Shown piece by piece: positions 1-11,240 of a DNA stretch of 42,116 nt. The number at the start of each line of letters is the position of its first letter. Position 1 is the stretch's first letter. The DNA lies in NCBI GenBank assembly GCA_030655015.1, contig JAURWJ010000131.1, forward strand, positions 1 through 42,116. Reading direction: 5' to 3'. Source of the DNA: Methylotenera sp. GTDB taxonomy: Bacteria; Pseudomonadota; Gammaproteobacteria; Burkholderiales; Methylophilaceae. The translations under genes and the position numbers were made by a program. The notes beneath the pieces are model-generated. The model made no database searches, was not told where the DNA came from, and was given only the letters and a program-made list of their open reading frames with translations.

Positions 1-1094
1 ATCCCCATAATCACCGCACCCGCGCCCAAGAATAGCAACGCTTTAAAAAACGCATGCGTCATCAAGTGGAATATGGCAACTGAATAGGCCGAAGCACCCA
101 GCGCCACGGTCATATAGCCTAATTGCGACAATGTTGAGTACGCGACTACGCGTTTAATATCGTTTTGAATAATGCCCAAAAATCCCATAAACAGCGCGGT
201 AATACTGCCGATAATCAACACAAATGACAGTGCCGTTGAAGATAGTTCAAACAATGGTGACATACGCGCCACCATGAAAATACCAGCTGTTACCATCGTT
301 GCCGCATGGATCAGCGCAGAAATCGGTGTTGGGCCTTCCATCGAATCAGGTAGCCAAACATGTAACGGCACCTGTGCTGATTTGCCCATTGCGCCGATAA
401 ACAGCAGAATACAGGTTACCGTCATCAGCGACCAAGATGCATTGCCTATCAAATTGATTTTAGTGTCAGCCATTTGTGGCGCCACTGAAAACACGGCAGC
501 GTAGTCTAAACTGCCAAAGTGAAATAACACCAAGCCGATACCAAGCAAAAAGCCGAAGTCACCCACACGGTTAACTAAGAAGGCTTTTAAATTAGCATAA
601 ATCGCGGTTGGGCGTGTGTACCAAAACCCAATCAACAGGTAGGAGACCAAACCCACAGCCTCCCAACCAAAGAATAACTGCATAAAATTGTTCGACATCA
701 CCAGCATCAGCATAGAGAAGGTGAACAGTGAAATATAGCTAAAGAAGCGTGCGTAACCCTTGTCATCGCGCATATAGCCGATGGTATAAATATGCACCAT
801 CAGCGACACAAACGTCACTACTACCATCATCATGGCGCTAAGACGATCAATCAAAAAACCGATTTCAAATGAAAAGTTGCCACTTTTTAGCCATGAATAT
901 ACGGTTTCGTTGTAAGGCGCGCTGGTCATTGCATCTTTAAGCACATAAACCGACAGCCCAAATGAGGCGGCAACACCGGCAATGGTTACAATATGCGCGG
1001 CGGCGCGCGGCAATTGCTTGCTAAATAAGCCAACAATAACGGCTGCGAACAAAGGCAGTAAGGGAATCGCCAAATAGATTTGCGGCATGGTCAT
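1..1094 (-). CDS. nuoL: NADH-quinone oxidoreductase subunit L (partial, 3' end cut by window edge)
   Basis: This is the antiporter-like proton-pumping membrane subunit of complex I. About 364 N-terminal residues are present and the gene runs off the left edge. The translation is strongly hydrophobic with many predicted membrane helices. It contains NuoL-typical segments: FFGWEAVGLVSYLLIGFW, NRVGDFGFLLGIG, the VPLHVWLPDSMEGPTPISA loop, and HAATMVTAGIFM with its conserved lysine/histidine context. The start is taken as ATG 1094, which has AAGGA upstream at a 12-13 nt spacing; ATG 1088 is an in-frame alternative. It begins 9 nt after the nuoK stop, so it is translated as part of the nuo operon. 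Identity is clear from sequence; only the 3' half is missing. Confidence 0.96.
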   Translation of the reverse strand, partial: MTMPQIYLAIPLLPLFAAVIVGLFSKQLPRAAAHIVTIAGVAASFGLSVYVLKDAMTSAPYNETVYSWLKSGNFSFEIGFLIDRLSAMMMVVVTFVSLMVHIYTIGYMRDDKGYARFFSYISLFTFSMLMLVMSNNFMQLFFGWEAVGLVSYLLIGFWYTRPTAIYANLKAFLVNRVGDFGFLLGIGLVLFHFGSLDYAAVFSVAPQMADTKINLIGNASWSLMTVTCILLFIGAMGKSAQVPLHVWLPDSMEGPTPISALIHAATMVTAGIFMVARMSPLFELSSTALSFVLIIGSITALFMGFLGIIQNDIKRVVAYSTLSQLGYMTVALGASAYSVAIFHLMTHAFFKALLFLGAGAVIMG

Positions 1095-1103
1095 GCTAAT
1101 TAC

Positions 1104-1409
1104 TTATCCTTTTAATGAAGCGAGATCGTCAACATTGATCGTGCGTAAGTTTCTAAACAACACCACCAATATTGCTAAACCAATTGCAGACTCAGCCGCC
1201 GCAACTGTCAAAATAAAAAACACAAACACCTGACCAGCAATATCATTTAAATAATGTGAAAAAGCGATGAAATTCAGATTTACTGCAAGTAACATCAGCT
1301 CAATGGCCATCAATAAAATAATGACATTTTTGCGGTTTAAAAAAATACCTACCACGCTAATAGCAAATAATAACGACCCTAAAATTAGGTAATGCGATAA
1401 ACCGACCAT
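1104..1409 (-). CDS. nuoK: NADH-quinone oxidoreductase subunit K
   Basis: This is a small membrane subunit (101 aa, the usual NuoK length) of the complex I proton-translocating arm. Three membrane helices are evident. The conserved glutamate-bearing helix is [18 protein letters not shown], and a second acidic helix includes [12 protein letters not shown]. Both are typical of the MrpC/NuoK family, in which buried glutamates take part in proton transfer. The start ATG overlaps the nuoJ stop by one base (TAATG arrangement), which indicates translational coupling. nuoL follows 9 nt downstream. Nothing is unusual. Confidence 0.97.
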   Translation of the reverse strand: MVGLSHYLILGSLLFAISVVGIFLNRKNVIILLMAIELMLLAVNLNFIAFSHYLNDIAGQVFVFFILTVAAAESAIGLAILVVLFRNLRTINVDDLASLKG

Positions 1410-2062
1410 TATTTAATCTCCTCAGCGCTTACTGGTGTGTCCGTATTCTCGACCACTGCGTCCATCTTCACAATGCGCAGTCTGTCAGCTTTTTTAACCA
1501 ACACTTGTTTTGCTGGGTCCATCGATTTACTCTCACGGCGTTCACGCAAGGTCAATGCAATGGCTGCTACAATCGCCACTAGTAACACCACGGATGCCAA
1601 TTCAAAAGCCAATAAGTAATCGGTATAAAGCACTCGACCTAATTCTGCCGTATTACTATAATCTGCCGGCTTTGCGGCAGGCGCTATTACTTTATCCGCA
1701 CCAAAATTACGCACACCGACAATCATCACCATTTCTACAGCCATCAAACCACCTACCGGCAGTGCCACCGGCAATGCCTTCCAAAATCCTTCGCGCAACT
1801 TATCCAGGTTAATGTCTAACATCATCACTACAAATAAGAACAGCACCATCACCGCACCTACATACACCAGCACCAAGGCAATGGCTAAAAATTCCGCCTG
1901 TAACAGCAACCAGATACCCGCTGCGGTAAAAAAAGCCAACACCAGATACAAGGCGGCATAGACTGGATTGCGCGTAGTAATCACACGCAACGCTGCAATC
2001 AGCAAAATAATTGCTAAGGTATAAAAAACAATCTCTTGAAAATGTAAGCCAAAAAATGTCAT
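1409..2062 (-). CDS. nuoJ: NADH-quinone oxidoreductase subunit J
   Basis: This is a complex I membrane subunit of 217 aa. Five hydrophobic helices are visible. The family signature lies in [22 protein letters not shown] followed by [18 protein letters not shown], which matches the NuoJ/ND6 core helix with its pi-bulge region. The C-terminal ~45 residues are hydrophilic and charged (RERRESK..., ending [10 protein letters not shown]), a variable cytoplasmic tail. The gene follows nuoI after a 51-nt spacer and overlaps nuoK by one base. Function is assigned from family knowledge plus operon position. Confidence 0.96.
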   Translation of the reverse strand: MTFFGLHFQEIVFYTLAIILLIAALRVITTRNPVYAALYLVLAFFTAAGIWLLLQAEFLAIALVLVYVGAVMVLFLFVVMMLDINLDKLREGFWKALPVALPVGGLMAVEMVMIVGVRNFGADKVIAPAAKPADYSNTAELGRVLYTDYLLAFELASVVLLVAIVAAIALTLRERRESKSMDPAKQVLVKKADRLRIVKMDAVVENTDTPVSAEEIK

Positions 2063-2113
2063 ATTTTTTAAATGGTTATCTGTTAAATTTACTTAAATGA
2101 TCAATAAAGTTGG

Positions 2114-2605
2114 CTATCTAAACTGTCTATCTTGCTCGCGGTCAGCTGCAATTTGTTTCTCATGCTTATCACCCACTGCCAATAACATTTCTTTGGTGTA
2201 GAGCAAATCTCCGCGCACTTCACCGTGGTAATCAAACACGCGTGTTTCTACAATTGAATCCACTGGGCATGACTCTTCGCACATGCCGCAGAAAATACAT
2301 TTGGTTAAATCAATATCATAGCGTGTGGTACGGCGCGTGTTGTCTTCACGCTGTTCAGACTCAATAGTAATGGCCAAGGCTGGACATACTGCCTCACATA
2401 ACTTACAAGCAATACAACGCTCTTCACCATTGGGATAGCGACGCAACGCATGCAGTCCACGAAAACGATTTGATTGCGGCGTACTTTCTTCGGGATATTG
2501 CACTGTAATTTTTGGCGCAAAAAAGTAGCGGCCTGTCAGCGCCATGCCTTTCAGCAATTCCCACAACATCAAACTGCCCAGTGTTTGTTTAATCGATTTA
2601 ATCAT
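2114..2605 (-). CDS. nuoI: NADH-quinone oxidoreductase subunit I, 2x[4Fe-4S] ferredoxin-type
   Basis: This peripheral-arm subunit carries electrons to the N2 cluster through two tetranuclear iron-sulfur clusters (N6a/N6b). Two canonical ferredoxin motifs are present: C64-I-A-C67-K-L-C70-E-A-V-C74-P and C103-I-F-C106-G-M-C109-E-E-S-C113-P. The N-terminal ~35 residues form the amphipathic membrane-contacting segment ([17 protein letters not shown]). Length 163 aa is standard. It lies 32 nt after nuoH and 51 nt before nuoJ on the same strand. Confidence 0.97.
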   Translation of the reverse strand: MIKSIKQTLGSLMLWELLKGMALTGRYFFAPKITVQYPEESTPQSNRFRGLHALRRYPNGEERCIACKLCEAVCPALAITIESEQREDNTRRTTRYDIDLTKCIFCGMCEESCPVDSIVETRVFDYHGEVRGDLLYTKEMLLAVGDKHEKQIAADREQDRQFR

Positions 2606-2637
2606 GTTTTTAATTTACAAAGTCTATTCGTAATAGC

Positions 2638-3666
2638 CTAATGGAATAAGTGCGCCCAAGGGGTTTGCATCATACCGCCTACAAACACAATCCAGACAAT
2701 AGTAATGGGAATAAACACTTTCCAGCCTAAACGCATGATTTGATCATAACGATAGCGTGGGAATGTTGCCCTGAACCATAAAAAAATGAACAATAAAAAG
2801 CCAACTTTAGCTAATAACCATAAGAAGCTATCAGGAATAAATGGCACGGGTGATAGCCATCCGCCCAAGAACATTAAAGCGGCCAGCATCGATACTAGAA
2901 TCATATTGGCATATTCAGCTAAAAAGAACACTGCAAACGCCATGCCAGAGTATTCAACGTGGAAGCCCGCTACAATTTCTGACTCACCTTCGGCCACATC
3001 AAATGGTGCACGGTTTGTTTCAGCGACTGCGCTAATAAAATATACGACAAATAGCGGGAACAATGGTAAGAAATACCAATGCCAAAAACCGCCCGCCTGA
3101 CCCATCACGATTTTTCCTAAGTTCAAGCTATTTGCACACATCAGCACGCCGACCAAGGCAAAGCCCATGGCAATTTCATAGGACACGATTTGTGCTGCTG
3201 AACGCATTGCGCCTAAAAATGCATATTTAGAGTTAGAGGCCCAACCCGCGATGATTACACCATAAACTGCGACAGAGGTCATCGCTAGTATGTATAACAA
3301 ACCTGCGTCAATATCCGCCAGCACCACATTCATATCAAATGGCACCACCGCCCACGCGGCAAAAGCTGGGGCAATAGCTAATACTGGACCTAATAAAAAC
3401 AAAGCCTTATTTGAAGCCGTGGGCAGAATGACTTCTTTAAATAGTAGCTTTACCCCATCGGCCAGCGGTTGCAATAAGCCAAAATAACCAACACGGTTAG
3501 GGCCAATGCGCACCTGCATATAGCCAATGACTTTACGTTCTGCCAAGGTCAGATACGCAATCGCACCCATTAGCGGCGCGACAATGGCGACAATTTTAAT
3601 CAAAGTCCAACCAGTGATTTCCACTGCCGGCCAATAACTACCAAATAGATTTGATAACCATTCCAT
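2638..3666 (-). CDS. nuoH: NADH-quinone oxidoreductase subunit H
   Basis: This is the membrane subunit that forms the quinone-access channel between the peripheral and membrane arms (342 aa). The translation has about eight hydrophobic helices. It carries NuoH/ND1 signatures: [24 protein letters not shown] near residue 40, the acidic loop [26 protein letters not shown], and [13 protein letters not shown] near the C-terminus. Its ATG overlaps the nuoG stop by one base. It precedes nuoI by 32 nt. All key acidic residues of the quinone cavity loop appear intact. Confidence 0.97.
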   Translation of the reverse strand: MEWLSNLFGSYWPAVEITGWTLIKIVAIVAPLMGAIAYLTLAERKVIGYMQVRIGPNRVGYFGLLQPLADGVKLLFKEVILPTASNKALFLLGPVLAIAPAFAAWAVVPFDMNVVLADIDAGLLYILAMTSVAVYGVIIAGWASNSKYAFLGAMRSAAQIVSYEIAMGFALVGVLMCANSLNLGKIVMGQAGGFWHWYFLPLFPLFVVYFISAVAETNRAPFDVAEGESEIVAGFHVEYSGMAFAVFFLAEYANMILVSMLAALMFLGGWLSPVPFIPDSFLWLLAKVGFLLFIFLWFRATFPRYRYDQIMRLGWKVFIPITIVWIVFVGGMMQTPWAHLFH

Positions 3667-6101
3667 CAGGTACGCGCTTCCATAACATTTATTTTATCGA
3701 TTGAAGGCTGTTGTGGGATGAGCTTTTCAACTGTAATTTCACCCATTAAATCACCCAAGCCTACGGTGTCTTCATGTGCAGCTGCTACACGTACGCAACC
3801 CATAGCAACATGATCATCGAGGCGAACGGTTAACACTGCACTGCCTTTATCTTGTTTTACCAATACCATGTCGCCATCAACTAAACCTAGCACATCTAGT
3901 TGCTTACTACACATACGCGCCATAGGCTTGATATTGTATTTGGTTTTGTGCAGAGGTGGTGAGCGACGTACAATCGGGTCGGCTTCATATTGCGCCACTT
4001 CGCCGATACGCTGCAGACCATCATGTTTAATGTTGACCTGAATCTCTACCAACTCTCTCAAGTTATTGTTCAAACTACGCCATACGACCGCTGAAGGTTT
4101 TTCACCTGCAAAAATCGCATCTTTGACCTGCTCACTTGATTCATAATCAAAGTCATCTAGCCCCAAGGTATTGGCCAATACACGTAATACTTTCCAAGCG
4201 GGACGGCATTCACCCAACGGCTTAACCGCAGCGGCAAAACTTTGTACGCGACCTTCCATACTCATGAAGCTGCCAGAGGTTTCTGTAAAGGGTGCGATGG
4301 GTAACAAAATATCCGCATGCTCTAATGCTTGAGATTTATATGCGGTCAACGCGACGACACATTCCGCTTTTTCGATCGCCGCTTTTGCCAACGCGGCATG
4401 CTGGCAATCCAGCTCAGGCTCTATATTCAACAACAAGTAAGCCTTACGTGGCACTTCAAGCATCGCACGTGCATGCATCCCTGTACTTGATGGCATTACC
4501 CCCATCAAATGCATGCCAGTACTATTCGCAGCGGCTGGCAAGATGCCGCCTTTAGCGCCAGTAATACCGCCAATCGCTTCTGCCATACTGTACATTTCAG
4601 TAAAGCGTGGGTCACTTAATGCCATATTGCCTAAAAAGATACCGACTTTGGGTGCGATTAAATCGTAATTTTTACCATGACCGGCCAAGCTTTCCGCAAT
4701 GGCCTGCGTATTAGGTCGTACTTTAATTTCATCTAACAATTGAGTTAGCGATGGCGGCAAGCAGAGCGACAGCCGCTGCAAGCCAGACATAGCTTTCAAT
4801 ATCTGCCCCAACACGTTAACCATATCGTTAGGTCGCACAATCACTTTGTGTGCAATATCCATCAGCGGGTCATTATCCAAAGGGCTCACAATAGACAACT
4901 CCGCACCATTGGCTACGGCTCTGCGAAAACGTTTTGCTAATAGCGGATGCTCATTACGCAAATTTGAGCCAATGACAATAATGCGATCTAGTTCTTCAAT
5001 CTCGTGAATATTGCAGCCCATCCAAGGCGTGCCGAGACGCTTACCATCTAACCTAAAGTCAGTTTGGCGCAAACGATAATCAATATTGCCGCAACCCAAA
5101 CCATTGGCTAGTTTTTTAGCTAAATAGCCTTCTTCCATAGTGCTGTTTGGTGAGACCAACACACCCAAAGCTTCGCTGCCGTATTCGTTGGTAATATCTT
5201 TTAACTGACCTGCTGCAAACTCTAATGCCGTTTTCCAATCAGTTTCTACCCATGCACCATTGTGCTTAATCATCGGTACTTTTAGACGATCCGGGCTATT
5301 TAAACCTTCATAAGAGAAGCGATCACGGTCTGACAACCAGCACTCATTGATACTTTCTTTTGTCAGAGGTAATACGCGCATGACTTTATTGTCTTTAACG
5401 TGTACTTCAATGTGAGAACCCAAGCTGTCATGTGGCGCGATGCTTGGACGACGCGTAAGCTCCCAGCTGCGCGCTGAGTATCTAAAGGGTTTGCTGGTTA
5501 ATGCGCCCACTGGGCATAAATCAATAATGTTGCCAGAAAGCTCTGAGTTCACGCTTTTATCAACGTAAGCGGTAATTTCGGCATGTTCACCACGCCCCAC
5601 CATACCCAACTCTTGCATGCCGCCCACCTCTTTTAAGAAGCGTACACAGCGGGTACATTGGATGCAGCGCGTCATATCAGTACTGACTAACGGCCCAATA
5701 TTTTTATTGAAAACCACACGTTTTTCTTCGGTATAGCGCGAGCCACTCACACCGTAAGCTACTGCAATATCTTGCAAATCACACTCACCCCCTTGGTCGC
5801 AAATTGGGCAATCTAACGGGTGATTAATGAGCAGAAATTCCATCACACTTTGCTGTGCTTCAATGGCGGATTTTGAGCGCGTGAATATTTTCATGCCATC
5901 TGCAACCGGCGTAGCACAGGCGGGCAATGGTTTATTAAATTTTTCAACCTGCACCAAACACATACGGCAGTTAGCCGCGACGGATAGTTTCGGGTGATAA
6001 CAAAAACGTGGAATCGCGACGCCTGCTTTATCAGCGGCATCAATAATAGTGCTGCCCTGTTCGACCTTTAACGCCTTGCCGTCTATTTCGATATTTAACA
6101 T
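3666..6101 (-). CDS. nuoG: NADH-quinone oxidoreductase subunit G, iron-sulfur and molybdopterin-oxidoreductase-fold
   Basis: This is the largest peripheral subunit (811 aa). It relays electrons from NuoF/NuoE towards NuoI. The N-terminal ferredoxin-like domain has the N1b [2Fe-2S] ligands C34, C45, C48 and C62. It is followed by the HxxxCxxCxxxxxC cluster region ([18 protein letters not shown]) and a [4Fe-4S] set starting at [12 protein letters not shown]. The remaining ~550 residues form the molybdopterin-oxidoreductase-like domain, which has no cofactor role in complex I. The stop/start with nuoH overlaps by one base, and nuoF ends one base upstream. No interruption is seen. Confidence 0.97.
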   Translation of the reverse strand: MLNIEIDGKALKVEQGSTIIDAADKAGVAIPRFCYHPKLSVAANCRMCLVQVEKFNKPLPACATPVADGMKIFTRSKSAIEAQQSVMEFLLINHPLDCPICDQGGECDLQDIAVAYGVSGSRYTEEKRVVFNKNIGPLVSTDMTRCIQCTRCVRFLKEVGGMQELGMVGRGEHAEITAYVDKSVNSELSGNIIDLCPVGALTSKPFRYSARSWELTRRPSIAPHDSLGSHIEVHVKDNKVMRVLPLTKESINECWLSDRDRFSYEGLNSPDRLKVPMIKHNGAWVETDWKTALEFAAGQLKDITNEYGSEALGVLVSPNSTMEEGYLAKKLANGLGCGNIDYRLRQTDFRLDGKRLGTPWMGCNIHEIEELDRIIVIGSNLRNEHPLLAKRFRRAVANGAELSIVSPLDNDPLMDIAHKVIVRPNDMVNVLGQILKAMSGLQRLSLCLPPSLTQLLDEIKVRPNTQAIAESLAGHGKNYDLIAPKVGIFLGNMALSDPRFTEMYSMAEAIGGITGAKGGILPAAANSTGMHLMGVMPSSTGMHARAMLEVPRKAYLLLNIEPELDCQHAALAKAAIEKAECVVALTAYKSQALEHADILLPIAPFTETSGSFMSMEGRVQSFAAAVKPLGECRPAWKVLRVLANTLGLDDFDYESSEQVKDAIFAGEKPSAVVWRSLNNNLRELVEIQVNIKHDGLQRIGEVAQYEADPIVRRSPPLHKTKYNIKPMARMCSKQLDVLGLVDGDMVLVKQDKGSAVLTVRLDDHVAMGCVRVAAAHEDTVGLGDLMGEITVEKLIPQQPSIDKINVMEART

Positions 6102-7418
6102 TTACTTGCCATCCACCATTGATTTGCCATGCTGAATGTAATACTCAAACTCTGGCCTGAAATGCTTGATAAAACTCAACACTGGCGTTGCCGCGGCCTC
6201 ACCTAGCGCACAAATAGTGCGGCCTGCAATGTTGTTGCTAACAGAGGTTAATAAGTCCAAATCTTCCATCTTGCCTTGACCCTTTACGATACGGTCAATA
6301 ATCCGATACACCCAACCCGTACCCTCGCGGCACGGCGTGCATTGCCCACAACTTTCTTCATAGAAAAAGTAAGACAAGCGATGCAGGGTTTTTACCATAC
6401 AAGTGGTTTCGTCCATCACAATCATGGAACCGGCACCGAGGCTTGATCTCGCCTTACTCAAACCCTCGTAATCCATTGTTGCACCAAGAATAGCTGAAGC
6501 AGGCATTACCGCAGTAGAAGGACCGCCTGGTATGACCGCTTTTAACTGACGCCCTTTCCAAATACCGCCCGCCATTGCTAACAACTCAGTAAATGGCGTA
6601 CCCATTTTCACTTCATAGTTACCCGGCTTCTCTACATGGCCTGACACTGAAAATAACTTGCTGCCCCCTGAGTTCGGCACACCTAAATCTGCAAAGGCTT
6701 GTCCGCCATTTTGCATAATCCACGGAATACTGGTGTAACTTTCGGTATTATTGACATTAGTCGGTTTACCAAACACACCATAACTCGCTGGGAATGGCGG
6801 TTTAAAGCGTGGCTGACCTTTTTTGCCTTCAATTGATTCAATCAAGGCAGTTTCTTCACCACAGATATAAGCGCCGTAACCATGCACTGCATACAAATCA
6901 AAACTGAAGTTAGTGCCAAACAGGTTTTCACCTAAATAACCGGCTACTTTTGCTTCGTGCAGAGCCGCTTCAAAGGTTTCGTAATCTTGCCAGATCTCAC
7001 CGTGAATGTAGTTATAGCCAACTCGCGCACCTAACGTATAAGCAGCAATCGCCATACCTTCTATGAGCTGGTGCGGGTTATATCGAATAATATCGCGGTC
7101 TTTAAACGTACCTGGCTCACCTTCATCGGTATTACAAACCAAATACTTCACGCCATCAAAATAGCGCGGCATAAAACTCCACTTAAGACCCGTTGGAAAC
7201 CCAGCACCGCCACGACCACGCAAGCCAGAAGTTTTTACTTCTGTAATAATGTCTGTTGCTTTTACTTTTTCTGTAACGATACGTTTTAAAGCTGCATAAC
7301 CACCTAATTTAAGGTAAGTCTCTAAAGATGCAGGATTTTGTTCAGTGAGTGTACGCAACGTTACTAAGGTTTGACCCGTTAAATCCGTCATCACGACTGG
7401 TTTTTGAGAGCGCGCCAT
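6102..7418 (-). CDS. nuoF: NADH-quinone oxidoreductase subunit F, NADH- and FMN-binding
   Basis: This is the NADH dehydrogenase subunit that binds NADH, FMN and the N3 [4Fe-4S] cluster (438 aa). Visible signatures are the glycine-rich FMN/NADH loop [13 protein letters not shown] (from residue 68), [33 protein letters not shown], and the cluster motif [12 protein letters not shown] near residue 355 with a later ligand in [11 protein letters not shown]. Its ATG overlaps the nuoE stop by one base. nuoG follows immediately. The subunit would sit at the tip of the cytoplasmic arm with NuoE and NuoG. Confidence 0.97.
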   Translation of the reverse strand: MARSQKPVVMTDLTGQTLVTLRTLTEQNPASLETYLKLGGYAALKRIVTEKVKATDIITEVKTSGLRGRGGAGFPTGLKWSFMPRYFDGVKYLVCNTDEGEPGTFKDRDIIRYNPHQLIEGMAIAAYTLGARVGYNYIHGEIWQDYETFEAALHEAKVAGYLGENLFGTNFSFDLYAVHGYGAYICGEETALIESIEGKKGQPRFKPPFPASYGVFGKPTNVNNTESYTSIPWIMQNGGQAFADLGVPNSGGSKLFSVSGHVEKPGNYEVKMGTPFTELLAMAGGIWKGRQLKAVIPGGPSTAVMPASAILGATMDYEGLSKARSSLGAGSMIVMDETTCMVKTLHRLSYFFYEESCGQCTPCREGTGWVYRIIDRIVKGQGKMEDLDLLTSVSNNIAGRTICALGEAAATPVLSFIKHFRPEFEYYIQHGKSMVDGK

Positions 7419-7891
7419 TATTTAAGCCCCTCAATAATCGCATCAACTTTTTCTGTCGTTAAAAACTCATGCATTTCTGTGTTATTCACGTGCATCAAAG
7501 GTGCGCCACCACAGCAACCCATGCACTCACCCTCTTTAAGGCAAAACTTGCCATCGGGTGTAATTTCATTAAAACCAACCCCCAGCTTATGTTGTAAGTG
7601 ATTCACAATTTCATCTGAGCCACGCAACATACATGAAATGTTGGTGCACACTGTGACTTTGTATTTTCCAACAGGGCTTAAGTCATACATATTATAAAAA
7701 GTAGCGACTTCCATCGCGGCAATTTCAGGCATTCCCAAATACTGCGCTACCTCAGTAATACTTTCTCTGGATAACCAGCCGCGCTCGGTTTGCACAATCC
7801 GTAGTGCGCTCATCACCGCAGCTTGGCGCTGGTCAGCTGGATATTTAGTCAGCTCATAGTCTATTTTATTGATGGCTTCTGGACTTAACAT
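7418..7891 (-). CDS. nuoE: NADH-quinone oxidoreductase subunit E, [2Fe-2S] thioredoxin-like
   Basis: This peripheral-arm subunit (157 aa) carries the N1a [2Fe-2S] cluster. The cluster ligands are readable as C82-x4-C87 (in VCTNISCML) and C123-x3-C127 (in [10 protein letters not shown]), the standard spacing of the 24-kDa/NuoE family. An N-terminal helical domain precedes the thioredoxin-like fold. It overlaps nuoF by one base. Unlike every other junction in the operon, it is separated from the upstream gene nuoD by 136 bp, which are occupied by a repeat element. Confidence 0.97.
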   Translation of the reverse strand: MLSPEAINKIDYELTKYPADQRQAAVMSALRIVQTERGWLSRESITEVAQYLGMPEIAAMEVATFYNMYDLSPVGKYKVTVCTNISCMLRGSDEIVNHLQHKLGVGFNEITPDGKFCLKEGECMGCCGGAPLMHVNNTEMHEFLTTEKVDAIIEGLK

Positions 7892-7935
7892 ACTTATTTA
7901 TTCCTACTCCGAGGAGCGAGTATTTCAGCCTCAAT

Positions 7936-8010
7936 CGAGGCGTGAGTGCTTGAGCCACCAGAATGTACTGAAGTACATGAGGATGGCGAAAATGCGAACA
8001 ACGATGAATG
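7936..8010. repeat. Intra-operon repeat element with hairpin, between nuoD and nuoE
   Basis: The 136-bp nuoD/nuoE gap contains GAGGCGTGAGTG (7937-7948), then a hairpin TGTACT/AGTACA (7964-7969 and 7972-7977, 2-nt loop), then TGAGGA and a GA-rich tail. The same order of motifs recurs inside the 316-bp element after lnt (AAGGCGCGAGTG, an A/T hairpin, TAAGGA, then ATGAGCAACGC). I infer a family of intergenic repeats. It lies within a transcribed operon and could affect mRNA processing or stability. Borders are approximate. Confidence 0.55.
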
Positions 8011-8027
8011 AGGATGAAAGACGATGT

Positions 8028-9281
8028 TCATCGGTCGATTTCCCCGAAAACGATATCTTGCGTACCAATAATCGCCACTAAATCGGCAATCATGTGGCCT
8101 CTAGTCATTTCATCCAGCGCAGCTAAATGTGGGAAACCTGGTGCACGGATTTTAAGGCGGTAAGGTTTATTGGCACCGTCTGAAACCATGTAAATACCAA
8201 ACTCACCTTTTGGATGCTCAACTGCCGCATACGCCTCACCAGCAGGCACGTGAAAACCTTCGGTAAAGAGTTTGAAATGGTGAATCAGGTCTTCCATGTT
8301 GGTTTTCATACCTTCACGGCTTGGCGGTGCTACTTTGTTATCCGCAGTAATTACAGGGCCGGGATTTTTACGCAACCAATCTACACATTGCTTGATGATA
8401 TGGTTTGACTGCCTGAACTCTTCCATGCGCACCAAATAACGGTCATAGCAATCGCCATTTACACCAACAGGAATATCAAAGTCTAAATCAGCATACACTT
8501 CATACGGTTGCTTTTTACGCAAATCCCACTCGACACCTGAGCCGCGCAACATTGGGCCGGTCATACCTAGCGCTAAAGCACGCTCCGGGCTCACCACACC
8601 GATACCAACTGTACGCTGCTTCCAAATACGGTTATCTGTAAGCAAGGTTTCGTACTCGTCGATATAAGCAGGAAAGCGCTTAGTAAAATCCTCGATGAAG
8701 TCGAGCAATGAACCTTGACGATTTTCATTTTGCGCTTTAACTGTTTTGGCATTACGCAGTGGTGATACCGCATATTGCGGCATACTATTTGGCAAGTCGC
8801 GGTAAACACCACCTGGACGGTAATAAGCCGCATGCATACGCGCACCTGAAACCGCCTCATACACATCAAACAAATCTTCACGCTCGCGGAACGCGTATAA
8901 AAACACCGTCATCGCACCCACATCCAGCGCATGCGCACCTAGCCACAACAAATGGTTAAGCACGCGTGTAATCTCATCAAACATGACACGAATGTACTGT
9001 GCGCGAACAGGCACATCGATGCCCATCATTTTTTCAATCGCCATCACGTACGCATGCTCGTTAGACATCATAGACACGTAATCTAAGCGATCCATATACG
9101 GGATAGATTGTAAATAAGTGCGATTTTCAGCTAATTTTTCAGTCCCACGATGCAGCAAACCAATGTGTGGGTCAGCACGTTGAATGACCTCGCCATCCAG
9201 CTCCAGCACCAAGCGTAAAACGCCATGCGCCGCAGGATGCTGCGGGCCAAAGTTCATCGTGTAGTTTCTAATCTCAGCCAT
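8028..9281 (-). CDS. nuoD: NADH-quinone oxidoreductase subunit D (49-kDa, quinone site)
   Basis: This 417-aa peripheral subunit forms the quinone-binding pocket with NuoB and derives from the hydrogenase large subunit. Recognisable segments are [22 protein letters not shown] at the N-terminus with the quinone-site histidine in [57 protein letters not shown], and the conserved C-terminus DIVFGEIDR. Its ATG overlaps the nuoC stop by one base. The C-terminal codons end just before the repeat-bearing gap that separates it from nuoE. Confidence 0.97.
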   Translation of the reverse strand: MAEIRNYTMNFGPQHPAAHGVLRLVLELDGEVIQRADPHIGLLHRGTEKLAENRTYLQSIPYMDRLDYVSMMSNEHAYVMAIEKMMGIDVPVRAQYIRVMFDEITRVLNHLLWLGAHALDVGAMTVFLYAFREREDLFDVYEAVSGARMHAAYYRPGGVYRDLPNSMPQYAVSPLRNAKTVKAQNENRQGSLLDFIEDFTKRFPAYIDEYETLLTDNRIWKQRTVGIGVVSPERALALGMTGPMLRGSGVEWDLRKKQPYEVYADLDFDIPVGVNGDCYDRYLVRMEEFRQSNHIIKQCVDWLRKNPGPVITADNKVAPPSREGMKTNMEDLIHHFKLFTEGFHVPAGEAYAAVEHPKGEFGIYMVSDGANKPYRLKIRAPGFPHLAALDEMTRGHMIADLVAIIGTQDIVFGEIDR

Positions 9282-9874
9282 TATGAATGTGCCCCTTCGT
9301 TACGAATTACACGTGGCACGTTATTACGCAACTCAATTGAAACCGGCTCATAAATCACTCGCTGCTGCTCTGGGTCATAACGCATTTCAACGTTACCTAT
9401 CATCGGGAAATCTTTACGGAATGGATGGCCTACGAAACCATAATCGGTCAATAAACGGCGTAAATCAGGGTGATTTTCAAACATAATGCCATACAAATCA
9501 AAAGCCTCACGTTCAAACCAATTAGCTACCGGCCACAAATCAACCAAGGTGGGTAAAACTGGGAAGTCTTCATAAATTGATAACTCGCGCAAGCGCACAC
9601 GCTGATTTAATGACACCGATAAAAAGTGGTTCACCACAGCATAACGCAAACCATCATAACCACTTTCACCATACGCTTGATAATCCACGCCGCACAGATC
9701 AATCAACTGCTCAAATTTCAAGCCAGCGTCATCTCGTAACAACTGACATACAGCAAGATAATCTTGCGCACTACATTCAACGGTCACTTCGCCAAATGCA
9801 ACAATCTGCTTGGTGATTTTTTCACCCAGCACGGCCTGCAATGTTGCTGATAGCTGATCTAATTTAGCTGACAT
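9281..9874 (-). CDS. nuoC: NADH-quinone oxidoreductase subunit C (30-kDa)
   Basis: This 197-aa peripheral subunit stabilises NuoD and NuoB in the connecting module of complex I. The family signature is [39 protein letters not shown] near the middle/C-terminus. It starts at ATG 9874, 9 nt after the nuoB stop, and overlaps nuoD by one base. Here nuoC and nuoD are separate genes, as in most betaproteobacteria, and are not fused as in E. coli. Confidence 0.96.
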   Translation of the reverse strand: MSAKLDQLSATLQAVLGEKITKQIVAFGEVTVECSAQDYLAVCQLLRDDAGLKFEQLIDLCGVDYQAYGESGYDGLRYAVVNHFLSVSLNQRVRLRELSIYEDFPVLPTLVDLWPVANWFEREAFDLYGIMFENHPDLRRLLTDYGFVGHPFRKDFPMIGNVEMRYDPEQQRVIYEPVSIELRNNVPRVIRNEGAHS

Positions 9875-9883
9875 ATTTTTTAC

Positions 9884-10360
9884 TTACCGGGCTATTGTAT
9901 TAGTACGTTTAATTTTATTTTGCAGCTGAATAAGGCCATATAGCAGCGCCTCTGCGGTTGGCGGGCAACCCGGCACGTATACATCAACTGGCACGATGCG
10001 ATCACAACCGCGTACCACTGCATAAGAATAATGATAGTAACCACCACCATTAGCACACGACCCCATTGAGATCACCCAACGCGGCTCCGCCATCTGGTCA
10101 TACACTTTACGTAGCGCTGGTGCCATTTTATTCACCAACGTGCCCGCCACTATCATCACATCTGATTGGCGAGGACTTGGGCGAAACACGATACCAAAAC
10201 GGTCTAAGTCATATCGCGAGGCACCCGCGTGCATCATTTCAACCGCGCAGCAAGCAAGCCCAAAGGTCATGGGCCACAATGAACCAGTACGGGTGTAGTT
10301 AATGACCGTATCCAGCGTGGTAGTGACAAACCCTTTTTCTAAAATACCTTCAATACTCAT
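9884..10360 (-). CDS. nuoB: NADH-quinone oxidoreductase subunit B (N2 cluster)
   Basis: This subunit carries the terminal [4Fe-4S] cluster N2 that donates electrons to quinone. With the start at ATG 10360 (158 aa, [10 protein letters not shown], the usual betaproteobacterial N-terminus), the ligands are the tandem C37-C38 in [11 protein letters not shown]102 in MGSCANGGG and C132 in [10 protein letters not shown]. The frame stays open upstream to an ATG at 10402, but that start would overlap nuoA by 20 bp and adds 14 residues not typical of the family. A GAGG lies upstream of 10360. nuoC follows after 9 nt. Confidence 0.96.
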   Translation of the reverse strand: MSIEGILEKGFVTTTLDTVINYTRTGSLWPMTFGLACCAVEMMHAGASRYDLDRFGIVFRPSPRQSDVMIVAGTLVNKMAPALRKVYDQMAEPRWVISMGSCANGGGYYHYSYAVVRGCDRIVPVDVYVPGCPPTAEALLYGLIQLQNKIKRTNTIAR

Positions 10361-10382
10361 GATTGAATCAACCTCATTACCA

Positions 10383-10739
10383 TCAATCCCATTCCAAGGC
10401 ACCCTTCATCCACTCATAGATAAAGCCAATCACCAACACACCCAAAAACACCATCATGGCGAGAAATCCAAACAAGCCAATTTCTTGCAACACCACTGCC
10501 CATGGAAATAAAAACGCGATTTCTAAATCAAAGAGAATAAACAGGATAGCGACCAAGTAATAGCGCACATCAAATTTCATGCGGGCATCTTCAAATGCCT
10601 CAAAACCACACTCATAGGGGGAATTTTTTGCAAAGTCAGGCTTGCTAGGAGAAACCAGTCTGGATAAAACCAAAGGACCAACGCCAACGGCTAAACCGAC
10701 GAGGATAAACAATAATATTGGAAAATAATTTTCTAGCAC
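10383..10739 (-). CDS. nuoA: NADH-quinone oxidoreductase subunit A (first gene of the nuo operon)
   Basis: This small membrane subunit (118 aa, three helices) contains the quinone-tunnel loop with [42 protein letters not shown], the hallmark of NuoA/ND3. The start codon is GTG at 10739, preceded by GGGG about 8 nt upstream. It is the most 5' gene of the operon in this window. The secG/tpiA neighbours that often precede nuoA in betaproteobacteria are absent, and a gene-free region follows. No convincing -35/-10 pair could be picked out upstream. Confidence 0.96.
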   Translation of the reverse strand: MLENYFPILLFILVGLAVGVGPLVLSRLVSPSKPDFAKNSPYECGFEAFEDARMKFDVRYYLVAILFILFDLEIAFLFPWAVVLQEIGLFGFLAMMVFLGVLVIGFIYEWMKGALEWD

Positions 10740-11226
10740 CGATCAGCCCCAGACTGAAATATGTAAATAGCATTCAATAAACCCAAAGCAACACCTATTT
10801 TTACATGGTTTTTTATGTGACCGCGACAAATGCAACCAGCATAACGACTTGATTCCGCATTGAACACTCAACAAAAGGTGCGATAACCCAAAAATTACAT
10901 TAAATCCAGCGCAATGGATAGACTCGAAGCCAAGCTACAATTCTTGCTATAACTAGACCCGTAAATCCCGCAACTTTATTCTGCACATTTTTTCACTTGC
11001 CTTTTGTTTTAGCTAAATTTACTAATTTTATGAACTTAATGCTCAATTCGTAAAACAGCGTAATTGTACCCTATTACCAATAAGCTTTCAAAAAATTCCG
11101 CAACTTTTACCACTTAAATAACGCACTTTCATTAAGCCCCATCCCTCAATAAACATACCGATGAAATCTTGCATCCTTCCACCCACAAGCATTAGTGTGA
11201 ATTCGTTTGCGTATACGAGAATATGA

Positions 11227-11240
11227 TAACTCATGAGTTA
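11227..11240. promoter_or_regulatory. Perfect 14-bp palindrome, candidate operator
   Basis: TAACTCATGAGTTA is perfectly self-complementary and lies in the non-coding region upstream of nuoA. A second, 8-bp palindrome (CGTATACG) lies just before it near 11212. Dyads of this size are typical of dimeric regulator sites, but the binding protein is unknown. Confidence 0.35.

Noticed and set aside
10360-10402. Longer nuoB start at 10402
   Set aside because: It would overlap nuoA by 20 bp and add 14 residues absent from typical Nuo[11 protein letters not shown] at 10360 is the family start.
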